Shown here: in pieces, positions 1 to 13,885 of the stretch | Numbering within the stretch: position 1 is the stretch's first letter | Layout of the letters: each line of letters opens with the position of its first letter | NCBI GenBank assembly: GCA_047974565.1 | Contig: JBKECN010000080.1 | Location: forward strand, 52,446 to 116,445 | Direction of reading: 5' to 3' | DNA: 64,000 nt | Source of the DNA: JBDIAG01 sp047974565 | GTDB lineage: Bacteria > Actinomycetota > Actinomycetes > Actinomycetales > CAWJMD01 | Made by a program: the position numbers and the translations under genes | The notes under the pieces: generated by a model | Database searches by the model: none | Seen by the model: the letters and a program-made list of their open reading frames with translations, nothing else | Told to the model about the DNA's origin: nothing

Positions 1-144
1 TTGGGCCTGATCAGCAACTGGGGTCAGATCCTGCTGGGCAACGCCCAGTGGGCGGACGTGGTGGCCTTCGTGGTCCTCGTCCTCGTCCTGATCGTCCGCC
101 CGTCCGGCCTGCTCGGCCAGACTCTGGGAAGGAGCAAGGCATGA
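1..144 (+). CDS. livH: Branched-chain amino-acid ABC transporter permease LivH (3' end only)
   Basis: Only the last 47 codons are inside the window. They encode a hydrophobic helix followed by an RPSGLLG-type cytoplasmic end, typical of LivH C-termini. The stop codon overlaps the start of the next permease gene by 4 nt (ATGA), so the two are translationally coupled. LivH and LivM together form the membrane channel of the Liv importer. Identity rests on the tail plus the following livM-livG-livF genes. Confidence 0.8.
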   Translation: MGLISNWGQILLGNAQWADVVAFVVLVLVLIVRPSGLLGQTLGRSKA

Positions 145-1301
145 CCATGGACGGGCAGACCCCGATGCACTCGGCCAAGGGAGAGCAGGCCGAGGTCGAA
201 CGCGACACCGACGTCAAGGGAGTCTCGGCGTGGCGGCGCCGCTGGGATTCGCTGGCCCGCTGGCAGCAGTGGCTCGTCCTGCTCATCCCGCTCGCGCTGA
301 TCTACGCCCTCCCGGTGCTCAACCCGCCGATCCTGACCACCGAACCCGGCAACAACTTCCCCCTCGCCTGCTTCGAGATGGCCCGGTTCGCCCTCGTCGC
401 GATCGGCCTCAACATCGTCGTCGGCTACGCGGGTCTGCTCGACCTCGGCTACGTCGCCTTCTTCGCGGTGGGCGCCTACACCGCGGCCATGCTCACCAGC
501 CAGGACTCCGCCCTGGCCCACATCCCCTACCTGTGGACCCTGCCCGTCGCCATCGCCACCGCCATGCTGGCCGGGGTCATCCTCGGTATCCCCACCCTCC
601 GGCTGCGAGGCGACTACCTGGCCATCGTCACGCTCGGCTTCGGCGAGATCATCCGGGTGCTGGCCACGATCATCCCGGCGATGAAGGGTCAGGTCGGCTT
701 CCAGGGCGTGGGCAAGCCCCCCGGCCAGCACGCCGATGGCACCGACATCTTCCAGACCTCGGCCGGCACGCCCTGGTACTGGCTGATCGTCACGGTCATC
801 GTCCTGGTCCTCATCCTGGTGGGCAATCTGGAACGGTCCCGGGTGGGCCGGGCCTGGATCGCGATCCGCGAGGACGAGGACGCAGCCGAGGCGATGGGCG
901 TGCCCACCTTCAAGTACAAGGTGTGGGCGTTCGCCCTCGGCGCCGGTATCGGCGGACTGTCCGGCGCGCTCTATGCAGGGCAGATCGGCTTCGTCAACAA
1001 CCAGAAGTTCGATGTGGTCACCTCGATCCTGTTCCTGGCCGCGGTGGTCCTGGGCGGCACCGGCAACAAGGTGGGGGCCATCGTCGGCGGCGCGCTGGTG
1101 AGTTACATTCCGCTGCGGTTCACCGCGATCGCGGACTACAAGTACCTGATCTTCGGCATCGTCCTCGTGGTGCTCATGCTCTTCCGCCCGCAGGGCCTGC
1201 TGCCCGCCCGGATCCACCTGCTGACCTATGCCCGGCAGGCGTACCGCAGACTGTTGCCGGGACGATCCCGCAAGGCGGACCAGGCGGAGGCGACCTCATG
1301 A
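141..1301 (+). CDS. livM: Branched-chain amino-acid ABC transporter permease LivM
   Basis: This 386-aa polytopic membrane protein has a cytoplasmic N-terminal region of about 40 residues followed by many hydrophobic helices. It carries the LivM-type segment GLNIVVGYAGLLDLGYVAF near residues 90-110 and ends in the RPQGLLP tail common to LivH/LivM permeases. The start is the ATG that overlaps the livH stop; an open reading frame extends further upstream but only inside livH. It is the second channel subunit of an importer for leucine, isoleucine and valine (or related amides) and overlaps livG by 4 nt. Confidence 0.93.
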   Translation: MTMDGQTPMHSAKGEQAEVERDTDVKGVSAWRRRWDSLARWQQWLVLLIPLALIYALPVLNPPILTTEPGNNFPLACFEMARFALVAIGLNIVVGYAGLLDLGYVAFFAVGAYTAAMLTSQDSALAHIPYLWTLPVAIATAMLAGVILGIPTLRLRGDYLAIVTLGFGEIIRVLATIIPAMKGQVGFQGVGKPPGQHADGTDIFQTSAGTPWYWLIVTVIVLVLILVGNLERSRVGRAWIAIREDEDAAEAMGVPTFKYKVWAFALGAGIGGLSGALYAGQIGFVNNQKFDVVTSILFLAAVVLGGTGNKVGAIVGGALVSYIPLRFTAIADYKYLIFGIVLVVLMLFRPQGLLPARIHLLTYARQAYRRLLPGRSRKADQAEATS

Positions 1302-2179
1302 GCGTGCACCAGCCCCCTTCGGACGGTGGGGCTTCGCGCGCTGCGGGAGTCAGCGAGGTGGCTCAGGCGGTCGCGCCCGACCGTGACATCTCCGTCGCCG
1401 TCGGCGAGCCGATCGTCACGGTGGACAAGCTCACGATGCGTTTCGGTGGGCTCACCGCGCTGGAGGACGTCACCTTCGACATCAAGCGCGGGGAGATTCT
1501 GGGGCTGATCGGGCCCAACGGCGCCGGCAAGACCACCCTGTTCAACGCCATGACCGGCGTCTACAAACCGACATCGGGCACGGTCCGCCTGGAGGGCAAG
1601 CGGCTCAACGGGATGGTCCAGCACAAGATCACCCGGGCCGGAATTGCGCGGACCTTCCAGAACATTCGGCTGTTCGGCGAGATGACGGCTCTGGAGAACG
1701 TGGTCGTCGGCTTGGACGCCAGGCACCGCACGTCGGTGATGGGCGCTCTGGCGCGGGTGCCGAGGCACTACGCCGAGGAGAAGTCCTCGATCGAGCGTGG
1801 GCTGGCACTGCTGGAATTCGTCGGTATCGCCGACCAGGCCGCCAGGCTCTCGCGGCACCTGCCCTACGGGCACCAGCGTCGACTCGAGATCGCCCGGGCA
1901 CTGGCCACCGATCCCAAGCTGCTCTGCCTGGACGAACCCGCCGCCGGGTTCAACCCGGCCGAGAAGCAAGAGCTGATGGAGCTCATTCGCACCATCCGCG
2001 CCGACGGGTACACCGTGCTGCTGATCGAACACGACATGAAACTGGTCACCGGGGTGACCGACCGGATCGTCGTGCTCGAGTTCGGTCGCAAGATCGCCGA
2101 CGGCACACCCGCCGAGGTCACCTCGGACCCGAAAGTCATCGCCGCCTACCTGGGAGTGCCCGACGATGAGCCTGCTTGA
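1298..2179 (+). CDS. livG: Branched-chain amino-acid ABC transporter ATP-binding protein LivG
   Basis: The protein is 293 aa. Walker A (GPNGAGKTT) lies near residues 71-79, a LivG-type signature (LPYGHQRRLEIARAL) near 188, and Walker B (LLCLDEPAAG) near 207. An extra N-terminal segment of about 40 residues, rich in Ala, Asp and Val, precedes the usual family start. The ATG overlaps the livM stop, and the 3' end overlaps livF by 14 nt, so the operon is tightly coupled. It is one of two cytoplasmic ATPases energising the LivHM channel. Confidence 0.94.
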   Translation: MSVHQPPSDGGASRAAGVSEVAQAVAPDRDISVAVGEPIVTVDKLTMRFGGLTALEDVTFDIKRGEILGLIGPNGAGKTTLFNAMTGVYKPTSGTVRLEGKRLNGMVQHKITRAGIARTFQNIRLFGEMTALENVVVGLDARHRTSVMGALARVPRHYAEEKSSIERGLALLEFVGIADQAARLSRHLPYGHQRRLEIARALATDPKLLCLDEPAAGFNPAEKQELMELIRTIRADGYTVLLIEHDMKLVTGVTDRIVVLEFGRKIADGTPAEVTSDPKVIAAYLGVPDDEPA

Positions 2180-2879
2180 GCTGAAGAACGTCGACGTCCA
2201 CTACGGCCGGATCCGCGCGATCCACGACCTGTCGTTCACCGTCGACGAGGGCGAGATCGTCTCCCTCATCGGCGCCAACGGTGCGGGCAAGACCACCACG
2301 CTGAAGACCATCTCCGGGCTGCTCACTCCGTCCCAGGGTGAGATCACCTTCGACGGCCAGGACATCACCAAGATGCGAGCACACCTGCGGGTGGTCCGGG
2401 GGATCTCCCAGTCGCCGGAGGGGCGCGGCGTCTTTCCCGGCATGACGGTCACCGAGAACCTCGAGATGGGGGCCTACACCCGCAAGAGCGCCTCGGAGAT
2501 CGCCGAGGACTTCGAGCGGGCCTTCACCCTGTTCCCGAGGTTGCAGGAACGTCGCCAGCAGGTGGCCGGGACGATGTCCGGCGGCGAGCAGCAGATGCTG
2601 GCCATCGCCCGGGCGTTGATGTCCCGGCCGCGGCTGATGCTGCTGGACGAGCCGTCGATGGGCCTGGCTCCGCAGATCATCGCGCAGATCTTCCGGATCA
2701 TCACCGAGATCAACTCCCAGGGCACGACGGTCCTGCTGGTGGAACAGAACGCCACTCAGGCGCTGTCCCGTAGCCATCGGGCATATGTGTTGGAAACCGG
2801 CTCGGTGACCCGTACCGGCACCGGCAAGGAGTTGCTGTCCGATCCAGCGATCAAGGAGGCATATCTCGGCGTTGCCTGA
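2166..2879 (+). CDS. livF: Branched-chain amino-acid ABC transporter ATP-binding protein LivF
   Basis: The protein is 237 aa, the usual LivF length. Walker A (GANGAGKTTT) is near residue 37, the signature MSGGEQQMLAIARAL near 138 and Walker B (LMLLDEPSMGLAP) near 158; the SMGLAP segment is characteristic of LivF. It is the last gene of the Liv operon. No clear hairpin terminator follows, but a 20-bp direct repeat lies just downstream. Confidence 0.95.
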   Translation: MSLLELKNVDVHYGRIRAIHDLSFTVDEGEIVSLIGANGAGKTTTLKTISGLLTPSQGEITFDGQDITKMRAHLRVVRGISQSPEGRGVFPGMTVTENLEMGAYTRKSASEIAEDFERAFTLFPRLQERRQQVAGTMSGGEQQMLAIARALMSRPRLMLLDEPSMGLAPQIIAQIFRIITEINSQGTTVLLVEQNATQALSRSHRAYVLETGSVTRTGTGKELLSDPAIKEAYLGVA

Positions 2880-2960
2880 ATCTGCCCCGCGCGGGCGGGC
2901 GCCGACGATTTGGCAGGTGAGCCGCGATCACCGTGCCACGAATCTGCCCCGCGCAGGCGG
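2879..2960. repeat. 20-bp direct repeat pair downstream of livF
   Basis: The sequence aatctgccccgcgcgggcgg at 2879-2898 recurs with one mismatch at 2941-2960. The first copy begins at the livF stop codon. Its function is unknown; it may be a remnant of a short duplication. Confidence 0.6.
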
Positions 2961-3122
2961 CGGCAGGCACGCTCGTGACGAAATATCGCGCGCATGCCGC
3001 GGGCGCGGGCGCGGCGTCAGCATGCGGTGACGACGCGGACGTCGAGGTGGTCGAGGGGCGGTAGCCACGCCGCTGACCGGACGGGGGGAACCGACTTCAT
3101 CGCGCGATGCCACCCCGCACCT

Positions 3123-3128
3123 TAGGAT
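3123..3128 (+). promoter_or_regulatory. Candidate -10 element (TAGGAT) for the XRE regulator gene
   Basis: TAGGAT matches the actinobacterial TANNNT -10 consensus. It would give a transcript beginning about 32 nt before the GTG start at 3167. No convincing -35 is seen. Confidence 0.4.
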
Positions 3129-3166
3129 GGCGTGATCGATATGTCGCGCACGCAAGGGGATCACAG

Positions 3167-3553
3167 GTGAGCACCACAGACTCGGACAAGGGCGCCGTCG
3201 GCGCTTACATCCGCCAGCAGCGGGAAATGGCGCAACTCTCATTGCGGGAGTTGTCCAGGATGTCCGAGGTGTCGAACGCCTACCTCTCGCAGATCGAGCG
3301 AGGTCTGCACGAGCCCTCCCTTCGGGTGATGAAGGCTGTCGCGCAAGCACTGTCCATGCCCCTGGAGGAGTTGCTGGCGCGCAGCGCCGGGAGCGACGAG
3401 TCCGAGGCGGCGCCCAAGCCGAAGGCGGACGTCGAGGCCGCGATCCGGGCCGAGGTGCGGCTCAGCCCGGCCCAGCAGGAGGCGCTGATCGCGGTGTTCC
3501 GGAGCTATCTGGCGGTGTCCGCGGCGATCAACCCGCGGGGCCGACGCTCCTGA
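3167..3553 (+). CDS. XRE-family helix-turn-helix transcriptional regulator
   Basis: This 128-aa protein has an XRE-type HTH at residues about 11-65 (IRQQREMAQLSLRELSRMSE, then NAYLSQIERGLHEPS). A charged linker follows, and the C-terminal helix (LSPAQQEALIAVFRSYL) may serve dimerisation. GTG 3167 is chosen because AAGGGGA sits about 7 nt upstream; an in-frame start at 3107 would add 20 residues without homology to the fold. The target genes are unknown. It stands alone between the Liv operon and coaE. Confidence 0.85.
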   Translation: MSTTDSDKGAVGAYIRQQREMAQLSLRELSRMSEVSNAYLSQIERGLHEPSLRVMKAVAQALSMPLEELLARSAGSDESEAAPKPKADVEAAIRAEVRLSPAQQEALIAVFRSYLAVSAAINPRGRRS

Positions 3554-3581
3554 GCGCGACCACGACGACGACCCGACCGAC

Positions 3582-4625
3582 GTGACCGGCACCCCGGAGA
3601 ATCGCCCATCGTGGGCCGCGAATCCCCGCTCGGGCGCGGCGGGAGACCACGTCGATTCCCATGATCCTGGGGCCGGTCTCGCCGACCCGCAGCCCGCTGA
3701 TCGCCGGAGCTCCCGTCACACCCGGCCTGGCCCGCTGCGGATCGGCCTCACCGGAGGCACCGGTTCGGGTAAATCCACCCTGGCTCGCACCTGGCACGAA
3801 CTGGGCGCCCACCTCATCGACGCCGACCAACTGGCCCGCGAGGTGGTCGAGCCGGGCACCACTGGGCTGGCGCAGATCGTGGCGGAGTTCGGCTCTGGCA
3901 TCCTCGACGAGCACGGTGGGCTGCGGCGGGCAGACTTGGCCGCCATCGTCTTCGCCGACCCGGGCAGGTTGCGCGCCCTGGAGGCCATCACCGATCCACT
4001 CATCCGGGCTCGCTTTGACGAACGGCTTGCCGAGGCAGGTGCCGCCCACGTGGTCGTGCATGACATGCCACTCATCGTCGAGCGGGCGACCCAGGCGACC
4101 TATCACCTCGTCGTCGTCGTGGACGCGCCCGAGCAGGTCCGGGTGGAACGGTTGCGGGGCCGGGGCATGTCACCCGAGGACGCCACACGGCGGATCGCCG
4201 CCCAGGCCAGCGCCGAACAGCGCCGGGCCGCAGCGGACGTGTGGGTGGACAACTCCGGCTCAAGCGCCGACCTGGACGCGGTGGCCCGCAGATTGTGGGT
4301 CGACCGGCTCGTGCCCTTCGCCGAGAATCTCGCCACCGGATCCGGCACCGCACCGGTGCTCACCGACACCGCCGATCCCACCTGGCCCGCCCAGGCCGAC
4401 CGGCTGGCGGCGCGGATCACGTCCTGGACGGGTCAGCAGGTGAGCGGTGCGCACTGGCCGAACGGGGACGACCTGCCCGGCCCCGACCTGCTCACCTTCA
4501 CCATCGCGGCGGCACCCGGCGTCGCCGAGCGGCTCCCGGCAGCCGGATTCGCCGTCGATGAGACCACCCCGGGTCGGTACGCGAGCGCCGACCCGGGACG
4601 CCCCGCTCACGTCTTGATGAGCTGA
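3582..4625 (+). CDS. coaE: Dephospho-CoA kinase, with degenerate C-terminal extension
   Basis: CoaE phosphorylates dephospho-CoA, the last step of coenzyme A synthesis. Walker A (GLTGGTGSGKST) falls near residue 55, followed by the DADQLAREVV substrate segment. The kinase core ends near residue 250. The last 90 or so residues resemble a shortened, degenerate form of the GrpB/UPF0157-like domain fused to CoaE in mycobacteria and relatives. The N-terminal 50 residues are low-complexity and the GTG at 3582 is a weak start choice, but no better in-frame start is present. In many actinomycetes coaE precedes uvrB, as here. Confidence 0.9.
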   Translation: MTGTPENRPSWAANPRSGAAGDHVDSHDPGAGLADPQPADRRSSRHTRPGPLRIGLTGGTGSGKSTLARTWHELGAHLIDADQLAREVVEPGTTGLAQIVAEFGSGILDEHGGLRRADLAAIVFADPGRLRALEAITDPLIRARFDERLAEAGAAHVVVHDMPLIVERATQATYHLVVVVDAPEQVRVERLRGRGMSPEDATRRIAAQASAEQRRAAADVWVDNSGSSADLDAVARRLWVDRLVPFAENLATGSGTAPVLTDTADPTWPAQADRLAARITSWTGQQVSGAHWPNGDDLPGPDLLTFTIAAAPGVAERLPAAGFAVDETTPGRYASADPGRPAHVLMS

Positions 4626-4689
4626 GCCGGACACTGTCGGCCCTGCGAGCCCACGGCCGCTGGGAATACCCGTTGTCGGTGGCGACGCT

Positions 4690-4701
4690 TACGGTTGGCA
4701 T
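4690..4701 (+). promoter_or_regulatory. Leaderless promoter -10 (TACGGT) of uvrB
   Basis: TACGGT at 4690-4695 is followed by 6 nt and then the ATG at 4702, placing the transcription start at or next to the start codon. Confidence 0.6.
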
Positions 4702-6829
<2,128 letters not shown>

Positions 6830-6837
<8 letters not shown>

Positions 6838-7180
6838 GGGCGCCGACACCGATCCGATGCTGGCGTACTGCCTGGCCAAGCCGGGCGCGTGGCGGGATGA
6901 GCCATGGGAGGGTGACGTGGTAGCGAAGGTGGCAGACAAGATCTTCGCCTTCGTCGCCCCGGCTTCGCTGGGCGTCAAGTGCGCCCCGGGCCGTGACGAG
7001 GCCGACGAGTGGCTCGCCGAGTACCCCGAGGATGCGACGGCCATGCCGTACTTGGCCCGCTACGGCTGGAACAGTCTGCGGCGGGACGGCGGCATCGCCG
7101 ACGACGTACTCCGGGAGGCGATCGACGCGTCGTACGGGCAGGTGGTTTCCAAGCTGCCCAAGTCCAAGCGCCCGGGGTAA
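6830..7180 (+). CDS. MmcQ/YjbR-family protein
   Basis: This 116-aa protein has the YjbR/MmcQ layout: an N-terminal PxAWRDEPWEGDVVAKVADKIFAF segment, a KCAPGRDEADEW middle and a GWNSLRRDGGI...LREAIDASYGQV end. The fold is cysteine-free and related to the MotA C-terminal or CyaY-like fold, with a proposed DNA-binding role. It overlaps uvrB by 8 nt and so is co-translated with it. Biochemical function is unproven; the uvrB linkage suggests, but does not show, a role with DNA. Confidence 0.85.
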
Positions 7181-7246
7181 TCGGGCCTGGGGGGTTCAGC
7201 GTGTGGGCGCCGGGTCGCGGCCGTGACGCGCCGTGGCACGCCCCGC

Positions 7247-7350
7247 GCAGCCTGGCGGTTCCGGGTCAGCCTGCCGCTCTCGGGTCAGCCTGGCGCTCTC
7301 GGGTCAGCCTGGCGGTCTCGGCTCAGCCCGGCGGTCTCTCGGCTCAGCCG
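7247..7350. repeat. 19-bp tandem repeat array, about 5 copies
   Basis: The unit is close to tcagcctggcgctctcggg. Five copies with small variations are followed by a partial one, and the last copy contains the stop codon (7344-7346) of the minus-strand DUF2277 gene. The array fills the space between two convergent genes and looks like a VNTR. Confidence 0.8.
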
Positions 7351-7610
7351 AAGCGTGCGGCGCTGCGAGCCCGGGCCTTGGCGGCCTCGACCTCCCGGTT
7401 CTTCGCCGGGGCCGTGGTCACCAGGTGATCGAGCAGCGTTGCGGTGGCGTCGGCGACGGCCGCCACCGCCGCTGCGAAGGCTTCCTCGTTGGCGGTCGAG
7501 GGCTTGGTCGAGCCAGAGATCTTGCGCACGTACTGCAGGGCGGCGGCTTCGATCTCCGCGTGCGTGGCTGGCGGCTCGAAGTTGTGCAGGACCCGGATGT
7601 TGCGACACAT
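7344..7610 (-). CDS. DUF2277 family protein
   Basis: This 88-aa protein starts MCRNIRVLHNFEPPAT, the hallmark N-terminus of the DUF2277 family, followed by an (A/T)xxEIEAAALQYVRKISG segment. Its function is unknown. The ATG at 7610 is preferred over an upstream in-frame start because the family begins at MCRNI. TAACGT lies 7 nt upstream, consistent with a leaderless or nearly leaderless message. It is convergent with the YjbR-like gene across a tandem repeat. Confidence 0.88.
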   Translation of the reverse strand: MCRNIRVLHNFEPPATHAEIEAAALQYVRKISGSTKPSTANEEAFAAAVAAVADATATLLDHLVTTAPAKNREVEAAKARARSAARFG

Positions 7611-7662
7611 GCCGGCGACGTTACCCGCTCTACCGCTCAGCTTCGCTCGTGCAGTTGGACCC

Positions 7663-10173
7663 TCAGTTGGACACCCGGATCGAGCCCGCCGCATTGAGCC
7701 GGGCCAGGTTGGTGTCGGCCCGCCGGGTCATCGGCGGCAGCGTGCCCAGATCGGCCAGCACCCCGCAGACCTCGTCCTCGGGCACCGCGCGTGACCACAA
7801 CCAGCCCTGCCCCCATCGCACCCCGAGACGCCGCAGGGTGGCTGCGGTCTGCTCGGTCTCCACTCCTTCGAGGATCACCTGCAGTCCGTGCGCCTCGGCC
7901 ACCCACACCAGAGCCTTGACCACCGACCGGGTTCGCGAGTCCTCCACCTGGGAGGTCAGCACCCGGTCGACCTTGACGGTCTCGATCGGCAACCGGGACA
8001 TGTAGCCGAGCGAGGAGTAGCCCGAGCCGAAGTCGTCGATGGCGATTCCGATGCCGAGACTGGACAGCCTGCGCAGGTTCTCCACCGCCGGATCGTCGGT
8101 GTCCATGAAGATGCCCTCGGTGACCTCCAGTTTGAGCATCGACGGGCGGGCGTCGTGCTCGCGCACCAATCCGGCCACCTCGTCCACGAACTGTGGTCGA
8201 CGCAACTGCAGCGGGGAGACGTTGACCGCGACATAACTCAGCCGGCCCGGGCCGTTATCTGCGTGCCCGACCACCCGCAGGGCGGAGTCGATGGCGAGTC
8301 GGCCGAGGTCGTGGATGAGGCCGGTCTGCTCGGCCATCGGCACGAAATCGGTGGGGGAGACCGCCCCCAACTCCTCGTCGTCCCAGCGGGCCAGCGACTC
8401 CATCGCCATGATCCGTCCGGATCGCAGGTCCACGATCGGCTGATAGTGGAAGCGCAGCGTGCGCCGGTCGATAGCCGAGCGCAGGCGGGTCTCCAGCCGG
8501 GTACGGCGGTTGGCCTCGTCCAATAGTTCCTCGGTGTACACCCGAACCCGGTTGCGGTCCTGCTTGGCCACCCGCAGCGCGTCGGCTGCTCGGCCCAGGA
8601 CCGCGAGCGGATCGCCCTCCCGGGTCAGTGGCGCGACCCCGACGCTGGCGGTCAGACCGATGTTCTCCACACCCGGCACCCGGTTGGTGTAGTCCACGAC
8701 AGCGGCCCGGACCCGGTCGGCCAGCATCAGCCCGATCTCGCTGTCACCCACCGCGACGACCGCGAACTCGTCGCCGCCGAGCCGGTAGGCGCGCGCTGCC
8801 AGCGGCCCACACGTCTCCCGAAGGGCGTCCCCGACCGCAGCGAGCACGTCGTCACCGATGCTGTGCCCGAACGAGGTGTTGACCTGCTTGAAGCGGTCCA
8901 CGTCCAAGGTCAGGACGGTGACCGGCGTGGTAGTCGCCGCCAGGCTCTTGAGCCGTTCGCCCAGCGCCCGGCGGTTGGCCAGGCCGGTAAGCGGATCGTG
9001 CATGGCCTGCTCGGCCAGCAATCGGACCAGGTCCGCGCTCTGACGCGCGCGGATGAGTTCGCGAACCCCGAAGATGACGATCACCACGCCCACCAGCAGG
9101 ATCGTGATCCGATCGGCCTCCAGGGTGGCTGCCAGACCGCCGAAGGCGATACCCACCGGCACCAGGACATTGACCAGGGTGGTCAGCCCGGCGCGCTGCT
9201 CGGCACCCTGATCGGCAGGGCGCCGGTCTCGCCGGTCCATCGTCAGCCAGGCGCTGGCCAGCACCAATGGCCAGGTGAAGAGCAGCAGAAAGCCGGCCCC
9301 GCCGTGTGGCAGGACACCCATCAGACCCTGCGCGACGAATACGTCGGAGATGGTCAGGGCGAGCAGGCCGAGCGCAGCGCACATGACGCCCAGGTCCAGG
9401 GAGACAACGGATACCAGGACGAGCATGCACAGCACGTACAGCGAAATCCCGAGGATGAACAGCTCAGCCCATCCGGACTCGAACAGACCGACCTGTCCGG
9501 TGCGCAGGTACTGCCGCCACAGCATCGTCAACCAGGCGCATGCGGTCATTGCGGCGTCGACGAGCAGGAGGGTGAAGGCAAAAGGGTGGATCGCCGAGGT
9601 GGAACGGCTGCGCGCCATACCCGCCCCCAGAATCGGGGTGGCGACGACCCAGACGACATGGCCGAGGTACCACAGTGCCGTCGCCCCGCCAATCACCAGA
9701 TGCAGGCTGGTGAGTGCGAGTCCGAAGCTGTAGAGCATGCAGGCGAAGGTCACGAGGTAGCCGAGTTGGCGGCGCCTGCGCCAGAAAGTGACGCCGAGCA
9801 CCGGCATCACGACGAGGCATTCCAACCCCAAGGCTGCTCGGACGCCGATACCGTCCGGCCAGGCCAGCATGGGCCCGACCGGCAGACAGATGATGACCAG
9901 CGCCACCACGACGATGCTTGCCTTGGTGCCCAGGCTGGTGGGCAGCACGACGGGGGTCCTGGCGGCCGGGGCCGGCGCAGCGTGCCTGCCGCCCCGGCGG
10001 CCCCTGCCCGCGGCCGCGCGCGCTCGCTCGCTCCAGCCGTCAATGATCGGTTCCGGGGAGGGAAGCGGACGGGTATCACCACCGGCAGGGCGGACGACAA
10101 TACGCGACGCCACCCGTGGGGCGCGTCGTCCGTAGCCGTGCTTCCTTCGCCGCCCGTCCAGCACTGACCTCAC
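7663..10173 (-). CDS. Membrane GGDEF-EAL protein (c-di-GMP turnover)
   Basis: This 836-aa protein starts with a cytoplasmic stretch rich in Arg and Pro, then about 8-9 hydrophobic helices (residues about 80-380). A GGDEF domain follows (DPLTGLANRRAL near 391; intact RLGGDEF near 462), then an EAL domain whose motif reads ESL near 590. Other phosphodiesterase residues remain (VNVSPLQLR, LEVTEG, IAIDDFGSG, VKVDR, EGVET, GQG). Both synthase and hydrolase activities are therefore possible. The start is GTG 10173, or possibly a GTG three codons downstream. It is divergent from uvrA, and the sensed signal is unknown. Confidence 0.92.
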   Translation of the reverse strand: MRSVLDGRRRKHGYGRRAPRVASRIVVRPAGGDTRPLPSPEPIIDGWSERARAAAGRGRRGGRHAAPAPAARTPVVLPTSLGTKASIVVVALVIICLPVGPMLAWPDGIGVRAALGLECLVVMPVLGVTFWRRRRQLGYLVTFACMLYSFGLALTSLHLVIGGATALWYLGHVVWVVATPILGAGMARSRSTSAIHPFAFTLLLVDAAMTACAWLTMLWRQYLRTGQVGLFESGWAELFILGISLYVLCMLVLVSVVSLDLGVMCAALGLLALTISDVFVAQGLMGVLPHGGAGFLLLFTWPLVLASAWLTMDRRDRRPADQGAEQRAGLTTLVNVLVPVGIAFGGLAATLEADRITILLVGVVIVIFGVRELIRARQSADLVRLLAEQAMHDPLTGLANRRALGERLKSLAATTTPVTVLTLDVDRFKQVNTSFGHSIGDDVLAAVGDALRETCGPLAARAYRLGGDEFAVVAVGDSEIGLMLADRVRAAVVDYTNRVPGVENIGLTASVGVAPLTREGDPLAVLGRAADALRVAKQDRNRVRVYTEELLDEANRRTRLETRLRSAIDRRTLRFHYQPIVDLRSGRIMAMESLARWDDEELGAVSPTDFVPMAEQTGLIHDLGRLAIDSALRVVGHADNGPGRLSYVAVNVSPLQLRRPQFVDEVAGLVREHDARPSMLKLEVTEGIFMDTDDPAVENLRRLSSLGIGIAIDDFGSGYSSLGYMSRLPIETVKVDRVLTSQVEDSRTRSVVKALVWVAEAHGLQVILEGVETEQTAATLRRLGVRWGQGWLWSRAVPEDEVCGVLADLGTLPPMTRRADTNLARLNAAGSIRVSN

Positions 10174-10745
10174 TTCCTACCCGACGCCGTGCTCGGCGAC
10201 CGGGTTACCGCCACGGCCGGTTCATTGACCACGGCAGCCCCAGGCGCCACGCGCGTAGGTGACGCGGCGCTCGGCTAACCTTCCCACGTCCCGGCAACTG
10301 GGTTCGGCGTTCTGGTGTGATCGACCCCGGCCCGGGCTAAGCCAGATCGGGTCGCACCCGACAAGCCCGGCGATCGGACCCGATACACCACCCGGGTGGC
10401 GCCACCCCCCTGAGTGGTAACTCAGCGCTATGGCGACGCCTCAGGCTACGACGAACGGGGTGGGGCTGGGTGCCGCCACGCGCGACGTCTCGTCCGGCGG
10501 GTCGAAACGGTGCGGGTGGACTCGGCGTGGGCTTCGGCACGCGACCTGGTGGCGATCCCGTCGGTGCCCGACGCGGTGATGTACGCACATGCGCGGCTGG
10601 GAGGTGTTTTGCGTTCAGTGGAGTCGTTCCAGATGCCACGGGTCGCGCAGTCGCCCCAGCCCTGGGACCGGTCCACCCGAGGGCCGAGCGGGCCGCACGG
10701 GCGGCCTGGTCACCGTCCGGCTGGGCCGATGTCAGTGGTGCCGCA
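10174..10745. other. Non-coding stretch between divergent GGDEF-EAL gene and uvrA
   Basis: About 570 bp with no recognisable gene. A 49-codon frame begins at ATG 10430 but has neither a convincing ribosome site nor family features. The uvrA reading frame stays open through much of the region, but its translation is low-complexity. The end next to uvrA holds the uvrA -10. Confidence 0.5.
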
Positions 10746-10757
10746 TACGCTGCCCGG
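10746..10757 (+). promoter_or_regulatory. Leaderless promoter -10 (TACGCT) of uvrA
   Basis: TACGCT at 10746-10751 is followed by six nucleotides and the GTG at 10758. This fixes the uvrA start despite a long upstream open frame. Confidence 0.6.
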
Positions 10758-13775
<3,018 letters not shown>

Positions 13776-13885
13776 ACCCCGCCCGTCGTGATCGGCCGAT
13801 CGAGCAACACTCCGCCATAGGGCTCACGTCACGGGCCGGATCGGCCGATACCCGCTGGATCGCGTGTGTGCGGGGACGGAGGACT

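Noticed and set aside
24..1217. Long minus-strand open frame under livM
   Set aside because: It is a shadow of a high-GC gene: the translation is rich in Asp, Gly, His and Arg without domains, and the plus strand is clearly LivM.
7247..7350. CRISPR-like array
   Set aside because: The 19-bp units are head to tail without spacers; it is a simple tandem repeat.
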